This document shows positions 14,124 to 19,781 of a DNA stretch of 19,781 nucleotides, piece by piece (positions within the stretch are counted from its first letter, which is position 1; each line of letters starts with the position of its first letter). The notes beneath the pieces were generated by a model. That model did no database searches and was not told where the DNA came from. It saw only the letters and a program-made list of their open reading frames with translations. The DNA comes from Dehalococcoidia bacterium (lineage in GTDB: Bacteria; Chloroflexota; Dehalococcoidia; SZUA-161): NCBI GenBank assembly GCA_014859215.1, contig JACUUS010000291.1:1-19781 (forward strand), given 5' to 3'. The position numbers were made by a program, and so were the translations under genes.

Positions 14124-14172
14124 ATTCCGTCTGCTGCCCATTTCCAGTTCAGCACAGCTAGTGGAGGATAAA

Positions 14173-14811
14173 ATGAGCGATTTCAAGTTGTTGTTTGATT
14201 CGATATCCAGGGGACATATCAATGCGGCAGTCGCCGAGACACAGAAAGCCCTGGATGCAGGTATCAGGGTCCAGGATATTCTTGACCGGGGACTTATCGC
14301 GACTATGAACACGGTTGGCGAGCGCTTTTCGAAAGGGCTCATATTCGTTCCCCAGATGCTTCGTTCCGCCCGCGCAATGCAGGAATGCACGAAGCTGTTG
14401 AAGCCGTACTTCCTCGAAGGAAATATCACTACGAAGGGGAAGGTGCTCATCGGGACCGTCAAGGGGGACCTGCATGACATAGGCAAGAACCTGGTCTCGA
14501 TGATGCTGGAGGGTGCGGGCTTCACCATCACAGACCTGGGCGTGGACGTACTTCCCGAGACATTCGTCCAGAAAACCAGGGAGCTGGAGCCGGACATAAT
14601 CGGTCTATCCGCTTTGCTATCAACTACCATGCCGGCCATGCCGCTGACGATCGAAGCCCTTGAGAAAGCGGGACTCAGGGATAAGGTGAAGATTATGATC
14701 GGCGGAGCGCCGGTTACCGAGAAGTATGCGCAGAAGATTAATGCCGACTCCTATGCGTCTGATGCCGGCTCGGCAGTGCTCAAAGCCAAGAAGTTGCTCG
14801 GAATTCTCTGA
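14173..14811 (+). CDS. corrinoid methyltransferase carrier protein (MtbC/MttC/MtgC type)
   Basis: 212-residue cobalamin-binding methyl carrier. An N-terminal four-helix cap (about 1-85, with GERFSKGLIFVPQML) is followed by a Rossmann B12 domain from about residue 90. The axial-ligand motif D99-L-H101-D-I-G104 provides His101 to cobalt, with GLSALLS (144-150) and IMIGGAP (175-180) completing the site. GGAGG lies five bases before the ATG at 14173. It is the only corrinoid protein visible in the operon, so it must serve both MttB paralogues downstream and the methyltetrahydrofolate methyltransferase upstream, unless another carrier lies beyond the window. Confidence 0.96.
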   Translation: MSDFKLLFDSISRGHINAAVAETQKALDAGIRVQDILDRGLIATMNTVGERFSKGLIFVPQMLRSARAMQECTKLLKPYFLEGNITTKGKVLIGTVKGDLHDIGKNLVSMMLEGAGFTITDLGVDVLPETFVQKTRELEPDIIGLSALLSTTMPAMPLTIEALEKAGLRDKVKIMIGGAPVTEKYAQKINADSYASDAGSAVLKAKKLLGIL

Positions 14812-14830
14812 ACCCCATAAAGAGGTGAAG

Positions 14831-16276
14831 ATGGCACAGTCACAGATTCCTACTTTCGAGCCACGTTTGAAAGTCCTTAACCGCGAGCAGGCATGGGCCA
14901 TTCACGTAGCCGCCCTGGAAATCCTGGAGAATACAGGGGTCAAGGTGGAGCATCGAGGAGCCCTTGAGATGCTTGTGGATGCCGGTGCAAAAATCGACGG
15001 CGACCGCGTCAGGCTTCCCGCCCGCATCGTTGAGGAGGGTCTGAAGTCCGCACCCCGACAAATCGACCTCTATGATCAGCAGGGCAATATTTCGATGGAG
15101 CTCGCCGGTGGCAACTTCTACTACGGGACCGGCTCGGACGCCACATTCACCATTGACATCGAGTCCGGTCGACGGCGCCGGACATGCCTGAAGGACGCGG
15201 CCAATTTCGCCAGGCTGGTGGACGGTCTTGAAAACATAGCCTTCCCAATGTCCATGGCCAATCCTGAAGATGTGCCCATCGAAGAAATCTACATCCATGT
15301 TTTCGCAGAGATGGTCAGGAATACTAACAAGCCTGTAATCTTCATCGCTGACAGCGGCAAAGATATCGCCACGATATACGAAATCGCGTGCTGTGTTGCC
15401 GGGGGAGAACAGGATTTCTTCCGGAAACCGTTCATCCTGAACTACTCGGAGGCGATCAGTCCCCTGCGTTTCCCGGAGAGTGTTATCGAGAAACTCATTT
15501 TCTGCGCCGAGAAACGAGTCCCCGTTTGTTTCCCTTCAGGCTCCAATGCCGGCGGCGGAGCGCCGGTCACACTTGCCGGCGCCATGGCCCTGGGGATCGC
15601 CGAGAACCTTGTCGGTCTCGTCGTCCATCAGCTGGCCGGCAAGGGAGCGCCCTTTCTTTTCGGTCCGAATGTCAGCGTGCTGGACATGAAGTCGACCATA
15701 GTGTCCTACGGCTGTCCCGAATGGAGTCTTACCCAGACCACGCTCGCTGATATGCGTGACGAACTCTACGGGCTGCCAATCTGGGCCTATGCCGGCGCTA
15801 CCGACTCTAAGATCATGGATGCCCAGGCAGGCGCGGAGGCGACCTTCTCCATACTCACCGCAATGCTTTCCAGGGCAAATCTCATTCACGATGTCGGTTT
15901 CCTGGAGTACGGGAGCACATCTTCACTCGAAATGGTCACCATGGCGAACGAACTCGTGGCCATGAGCCGCTTCTTCACATCCGGCATTCCGGTGAACGCG
16001 GAAACCCTGGCTGCTGAAGCTATCGAACGAGTGGCAAACGGCGGTCCCGGTTCCATGTTCCTGATGGATGACCACACCTTCGAGAACTTCATGCACGCCC
16101 AGTTCCTGCCCGTTCTTATGGACCGGGCCCGCTATGATTCCTGGGAAGAGGCAGGAGCCCTGGACCTGTACAAGCGATGCAATATTGAAGCCAGGAGACT
16201 ACTATCCGAGCACCAGCCGGTCCCCAAGTCGGAGGAAGTGCTGCGGGAAATCGACCACATCCTTGACCGGCGGTGA
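14831..16276 (+). CDS. MttB-superfamily methyltransferase, paralogue 1 (non-pyrrolysine)
   Basis: 481 residues of the trimethylamine methyltransferase family (COG5598), a TIM-barrel enzyme that demethylates a substrate onto Co(I) corrinoid. The reading frame has no in-frame TAG, so it belongs to the non-pyrrolysine branch that includes glycine betaine methyltransferase MtgB and the carnitine and proline betaine enzymes. The substrate is not predictable. Visible features are the N-terminal helix ALEILENTGVKVEHRGALEM, NYSEAISPLRFPES, PSGSNAGGGAPVTLAGA, and the conserved GATDSKIMDAQAG (322-334). AGAGGTG precedes the ATG at 14831, 19 bp after the corrinoid gene. Full length for the family. Confidence 0.93.
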   Translation: MAQSQIPTFEPRLKVLNREQAWAIHVAALEILENTGVKVEHRGALEMLVDAGAKIDGDRVRLPARIVEEGLKSAPRQIDLYDQQGNISMELAGGNFYYGTGSDATFTIDIESGRRRRTCLKDAANFARLVDGLENIAFPMSMANPEDVPIEEIYIHVFAEMVRNTNKPVIFIADSGKDIATIYEIACCVAGGEQDFFRKPFILNYSEAISPLRFPESVIEKLIFCAEKRVPVCFPSGSNAGGGAPVTLAGAMALGIAENLVGLVVHQLAGKGAPFLFGPNVSVLDMKSTIVSYGCPEWSLTQTTLADMRDELYGLPIWAYAGATDSKIMDAQAGAEATFSILTAMLSRANLIHDVGFLEYGSTSSLEMVTMANELVAMSRFFTSGIPVNAETLAAEAIERVANGGPGSMFLMDDHTFENFMHAQFLPVLMDRARYDSWEEAGALDLYKRCNIEARRLLSEHQPVPKSEEVLREIDHILDRR

Positions 16277-16277
16277 G

Positions 16278-17738
16278 ATGAGCTTGACTATGGGCACCAG
16301 TCTACCTCATTACAGACCACTGGCGGCCGAAGACATCGGCGTTATCGACCAGGCAGCCCGCCGGATTCTTGAACGAACCGGCATCAGGATCAGTGACTCT
16401 CACTACCTCAGGCTCCTGGAGAAGGCTGGAGCGCGCGTAGACTACGAAAGCGAGAGGGCGCTTCTCGACGGAGAATGGCTTGACAGTGTTCTAAGCCATG
16501 CCCCTTCCCGCCTGATCCTCTATTCCCGCGACGGCAAGAATAACCTGCAGTTGGGAGAGGGGAAGGTCTACTTCACCAACGGCGGACGGGTATTCCGGGT
16601 CCTGGACGCAATGACCGGCAGCTACCGCCTGACAGTGCTCGAGGATGTGGCTGATACCGCCGCCCTTGTCCAGCACCTGGACAATATCCGCTTCTACATC
16701 ATCGCATGCCAGGTGCATGACCTTGAGCCCGCGCACTATCACCTCAACGATTTTTTCCATTCCTTCAACCATACCACCAAGCATGTCATGGGAGGCTGTG
16801 ACGATCTGGAAGGAGCCAGGCACATGTGGAGGCTTGCCAGCCTGGTCGCCGGAAGCGAGGACAGGCTCCGGGAGAAACCGTTCATTTCCGTAATAACAAA
16901 TCCCGTAAGCCCTCTTACGATAGACAGCAATACTCTGAATATTCTGGAGTTTTGCGCCGCGCATGGCATTCCCGCTACCTGCGCGCCGGCGCCTATTTCT
17001 GGAGCTACGGCGCCGGCCACACTGGCGGGCACTCTCGCGCAGATGCACGCCGAATCGCTGGCCGGAGTGGCCGTCAGCCAGGTCTTTGCGCCCGGTGCCG
17101 CAGTGCTCTATGGTGCGGTCCCGATGACAATGGACCTGCGCGGCACCGACCTGGCTCTAGGCTCGGTCGAAACAGCGATGATGAACGCTGCAGCGGTCCA
17201 GCTGGCCAGGCGATATAGTCTGCCGATCTATGGTTCAGGCGGCCTCACCGACGCCAAGAGACTTGACATCCAGGCAGGGATTGAGACCGCCTTCTCCAGC
17301 CTCGCGGTCGCCATGGCCGGAGCGGACTGCATTCACCTGGCGGCAGGAATACTTGATTCAGGGAATTCAATTTCGCTCGAGCAATATGTAATTGATGACG
17401 AGATCATAGGCATGGTGCAGAGGCTGCTGGCGGGGATCAGGGTAACTGAGGATACGCTGGGCGTGGATGTGATCGACCAGGTCGGACCCGGCGGGAACTT
17501 CATCATGGAAGACCATACGGTCAATCACATGATGGACGAGTTCTTCTACCCCAATCTCAGTATTCGCTATAATCTGGACATCTGGGAGGAGAGAGGCTGT
17601 CCCGACATGCTGAGCAGGGCGGGCGAAGCGGTCAGGGAAATTCTAAGTGATCCCGAAGGACGAGGGAAGGGGCTTCTTGATCCAGACCTTGTTTCGGAAA
17701 TAAAAAAAACTTTCCCGGGCATAAGGAATATCCAGTGA
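16278..17738 (+). CDS. MttB-superfamily methyltransferase, paralogue 2 (non-pyrrolysine)
   Basis: 486-residue second MttB-family enzyme, clearly divergent from its neighbour but colinear with it. The shared motif GGLTDAKRLDIQAG falls at the same residues as in paralogue 1 (T324, D325, K327, D330, Q332). Other shared elements are REKPFISVITNPVSPL, PISGATAPATLAG and the late EDHTVNHMM. There is no in-frame amber codon. The ATG at 16278 is one base after the stop of paralogue 1 and just behind GGTGAG, so coupling is likely; an ATG at 16290 is an alternative. The two enzymes may use different substrates or act in sequence on one. Confidence 0.92.
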   Translation: MSLTMGTSLPHYRPLAAEDIGVIDQAARRILERTGIRISDSHYLRLLEKAGARVDYESERALLDGEWLDSVLSHAPSRLILYSRDGKNNLQLGEGKVYFTNGGRVFRVLDAMTGSYRLTVLEDVADTAALVQHLDNIRFYIIACQVHDLEPAHYHLNDFFHSFNHTTKHVMGGCDDLEGARHMWRLASLVAGSEDRLREKPFISVITNPVSPLTIDSNTLNILEFCAAHGIPATCAPAPISGATAPATLAGTLAQMHAESLAGVAVSQVFAPGAAVLYGAVPMTMDLRGTDLALGSVETAMMNAAAVQLARRYSLPIYGSGGLTDAKRLDIQAGIETAFSSLAVAMAGADCIHLAAGILDSGNSISLEQYVIDDEIIGMVQRLLAGIRVTEDTLGVDVIDQVGPGGNFIMEDHTVNHMMDEFFYPNLSIRYNLDIWEERGCPDMLSRAGEAVREILSDPEGRGKGLLDPDLVSEIKKTFPGIRNIQ

Positions 17739-18334
17739 GATACGGACCGGAGAAAAAGACCAAGCCTTGCTGTCTCATCGCGTGTCGAGTCTTCAAACCA
17801 GCCATCGAAAGCCTCGAACTGGAGAAACGGTACCCCGACATCACTGTGACATACCTCCCGTCCCGCCTTCACCTTGCGCCAAGGGCGTTAAGAAACAGGC
17901 TGGCCAAGCAGATTGCCTCGGCAAGGAGAACAAGCGAGCGCGTGGTCTGTCTGTATGGAGAGTGTTTTCCGGAAATCGACCGCTTCTGCAAGCAGCGCGG
18001 CGTGGAGAAGGTACCCGGTCATTACTGCTATGAGATGCTTCTGGGAAGCGAGCGGTTCAATAAGCTCCTGGACGAGACAGTGGGCACTTACTTCGCCGAA
18101 CAGGACCTCATCCTCAATTTCCAGGAGTACTGTGTGAAACCCCTGGAGCTTGACGACGAAGACATGAAGAAATGCTATTTCGGACAGTACCGGAGGTTAC
18201 TGTATGTGCGGCAGCCTTCAGACCCCGATCTGTCGCCGGAGGCCGGCCACGTGGCCCGGCTTCTGGGTTTGTCCCTGGAAGTCAGGGACGTGGACTACTC
18301 CTATCTCCGTGAAGACCTCGCGAGGCTCCTGTAG
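17735..18334 (+). CDS. DUF1638 protein of corrinoid methyltransferase operons
   Basis: 199-residue soluble protein resembling the DUF1638 family, which I know as a frequent neighbour of MttB-type operons and which has no established function. It has several cysteines placed in short motifs: C12, C13 and C17 near the N-terminus (PCCLIACRVF), C72 and C77 in VVCLYGECFPE, C85 and C98. These could bind a metal or corrinoid, or act in redox. The start is GTG at 17735, overlapping the previous TGA as GTGA, with AAGGAA upstream, so it is translated together with paralogue 2. Its position between the methyltransferases and the activator suggests a helper role; this is inference. Confidence 0.8.
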   Translation: MRYGPEKKTKPCCLIACRVFKPAIESLELEKRYPDITVTYLPSRLHLAPRALRNRLAKQIASARRTSERVVCLYGECFPEIDRFCKQRGVEKVPGHYCYEMLLGSERFNKLLDETVGTYFAEQDLILNFQEYCVKPLELDDEDMKKCYFGQYRRLLYVRQPSDPDLSPEAGHVARLLGLSLEVRDVDYSYLREDLARLL

Positions 18335-18342
18335 AATTAATC

Positions 18343-19781
18343 ATGCAAGCAGAGATTGAGAAGATACAGAGCACGCAGCCCCGTCGAAGGACGCCCGGCG
18401 CCGCGTCGAGGGTGAAAAGACGAAAGCCGCGACAGGTCTGGTTGAATGTCCTTCCGGACGATCTCTGGGTAAGCGTGCAGGCAGGAAAAACCGTGTGGGA
18501 CGGCCTGCAGGAAACAGAGGTTGACCTGGGGGGAGAATGCGGCGGACTTGGGAAATGCGGCAAGTGCCGGGTCAAAGTCCTCTCCGCAATAGACTCCCCG
18601 TCAGAGGAAGACAGGGAGCTTCTCAGCGAGGAAGAATTGGAGCAGGGGATTCGGCTTGCCTGCCGTACGCGGCTCGACCAGGACATGACGGTGTACCTGG
18701 GAGAAGAACCCGAGGCCGTCACGGAGTATTTCCAGATTCTCACTACCAGCCACATGCTCGGTGACCGCTACATACCCGTTTCACGACTCCAGCCCCTGGT
18801 AGTGAAGCTGCCCGTTTCTCTTCTTCCCGAGACAGATAGGAATGGAATAGCCAACCTCGACCAGGTCAGGCTCGCGATGGGGACCGGATACCAGGAGCTG
18901 AGGCCCTCGCTGCACTGCCTGCGCACGCTGCCGGAAAGACTTGGGGAAAGCGGGTTCCAGGGGGCGGCGGTGCTCTATGACCAATACCTGCTCGATCTGC
19001 AGGAGTCTGAAAGGGCAAACCAGACTTACGGCATGGTGTTTGACCTGGGCACCAGCACCCTGGTGGGGAAGATTCTCAGCCTGATCGATGGAAGCGAGGT
19101 CGCCGTTACATCGAGTCTCAACAGTCAATACCGGCACGGCCCGGACATAATCAGCCGCCTGCGGTACATCAAGGAACACCCCCGGGGACTGGAGCAGCTG
19201 CACAACCTGCTCATAAAGGACCTGAACCAGATTACGGCCCGTCTGCTGGAAGTGTCCGGAGTGCGACAGGACGAGATTTTTGTCGCGGTCGCCGCCGGGA
19301 ACACCACCATGCAGCACTTACTACTGAGCTTATCGCCCGCCGGGATAGCCGAAGCCCCATTCTCCCCCGTCGTAACGGACGGACTGATCCTGACGGCCGC
19401 AGATGTGGGTCTTAACCTGCACCCTGCGGCCCTGCTTCACACAATGCCAATGAAAGCCGGATACATCGGCGGAGACCTGATAAGCGTCATAATGACATCC
19501 GGCGTCGCCGAACAGAAGGACGAGATTATACTGGGGCTCGACCTCGGCACTAACGGGGAAATCTTCCTGGGCAACGGGGAGAGATTGCTGACCTGTTCAG
19601 CGGCGGCCGGTCCTGCCCTGGAGGGCGCCAGGGTATCGAACGGAATGATCGCCAGGGCAGGCGCGATCGAAGGCGTGACCTTCGAGGAAGGCCAGCTGCG
19701 CTACCGCGTCATCGGCAACATCAAGCCCAGAGGAATATGTGGGAGCGGCCTGGTTGACCTGGTCGCGGTCCTGCTCGATTG
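18343..19781 (+). CDS. corrinoid activation/regeneration protein (RACE/RamA-like), 3' end outside window
   Basis: Open from ATG 18343 to the window edge, 479 codons, so the C-terminus is missing. An N-terminal [2Fe-2S] ferredoxin domain has C66-x5-C72-x2-C75 and C107. After a linker comes the ASKHA-type ATPase domain typical of reductive activators of corrinoid enzymes, with VFDLGTSTLVGK (232-243), AAGNTTMQH, YIGGDLIS, LGLDLGTNGEIFLG and GICGSGLVDL. These proteins reduce inactive Co(II) to Co(I) with ATP. The first 32 residues are unusually basic (RRR and KRRKPR) and precede the ferredoxin fold. The ribosome site at 18343 is weak and a GTG at 18412 is an alternative start. It is the last visible gene of the operon, 8 bp after the DUF1638 gene. 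Confidence 0.92.
   Translation, partial: MQAEIEKIQSTQPRRRTPGAASRVKRRKPRQVWLNVLPDDLWVSVQAGKTVWDGLQETEVDLGGECGGLGKCGKCRVKVLSAIDSPSEEDRELLSEEELEQGIRLACRTRLDQDMTVYLGEEPEAVTEYFQILTTSHMLGDRYIPVSRLQPLVVKLPVSLLPETDRNGIANLDQVRLAMGTGYQELRPSLHCLRTLPERLGESGFQGAAVLYDQYLLDLQESERANQTYGMVFDLGTSTLVGKILSLIDGSEVAVTSSLNSQYRHGPDIISRLRYIKEHPRGLEQLHNLLIKDLNQITARLLEVSGVRQDEIFVAVAAGNTTMQHLLLSLSPAGIAEAPFSPVVTDGLILTAADVGLNLHPAALLHTMPMKAGYIGGDLISVIMTSGVAEQKDEIILGLDLGTNGEIFLGNGERLLTCSAAAGPALEGARVSNGMIARAGAIEGVTFEEGQLRYRVIGNIKPRGICGSGLVDLVAVLLD

Noticed and set aside
14831..17738. Pyrrolysine (amber) codon within the MttB genes
   Set aside because: Both frames run uninterrupted from start to TGA with no in-frame TAG, so these are non-pyrrolysine homologues.
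1..19781. CRISPR arrays, insertion sequences, integrases or phage genes
   Set aside because: No regularly spaced direct repeats of 20 bp or more, no transposase or integrase motifs, and no attachment-site duplication next to the tRNA genes were seen.

Overview
The window reads as a stretch of chromosome from an anaerobic, corrinoid-using bacterium with moderately high GC. Sigma70-like promoters (TTGACA/TATAAT type), strong Shine-Dalgarno sites and tRNA genes that encode their own CCA are all visible. The gene mix (MttB-type methyltransferases with a corrinoid protein and a reductive activator, a B12-binding radical SAM protein, a rubrerythrin-like protein, stand-alone biotin carboxylase and biotin carrier genes) fits an uncultured anaerobe. 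Chloroflexota, class Dehalococcoidia, is my best guess, but that is inference from gene content and no phylogenetic marker was tested.

Layout. 1-2548 (minus): groES-groEL-hsp20 chaperone operon, preceded by an unusual array of four helically phased 11-bp repeats. 2857-4610 (minus): a translationally coupled pair of DUF1538 membrane proteins followed 3 nt later by a PII-like regulator. 4738-6411: a rubrerythrin-like protein (minus) and a nitronate monooxygenase-like flavoprotein (plus) fired from back-to-back promoters with a dyad between them. 6518-8042 (plus): a B12-binding radical SAM protein whose start region appears to carry a one-base frameshift. 8150-8908 (plus): an SpoU/TrmH-type RNA 2'-O-methyltransferase. 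8916-9330 (minus): tRNA-Arg(CCG), tRNA-Pro(TGG) and a small two-helix membrane protein, with a near-consensus promoter embedded in an inverted repeat. 9396-11146 (minus): a metallo-beta-lactamase-fold hydrolase overlapping a TerC-family membrane protein. 11352-13004 (minus): biotin carboxylase and biotin carrier subunits from a TTGACA promoter.

13245 to the right edge (plus) is the main point of interest. A TTGGCA-N18-TATAAT promoter drives a compact operon: an AcsE/MtgA-type methyltetrahydrofolate methyltransferase, a DxHxxG corrinoid protein, two different MttB-superfamily methyltransferases with no in-frame amber (so not pyrrolysine enzymes), a DUF1638 protein, and a [2Fe-2S]/ASKHA corrinoid-reactivating protein cut by the window end. 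By analogy with glycine-betaine MtgB/MtgC/MtgA systems, the MttB proteins would move a methyl group from a methylated amine or similar substrate to Co(I) corrinoid, the AcsE-like protein would pass it to tetrahydrofolate, and the activator would rescue oxidised Co(II). The substrate and the reason for two MttB paralogues with one carrier are unknown.
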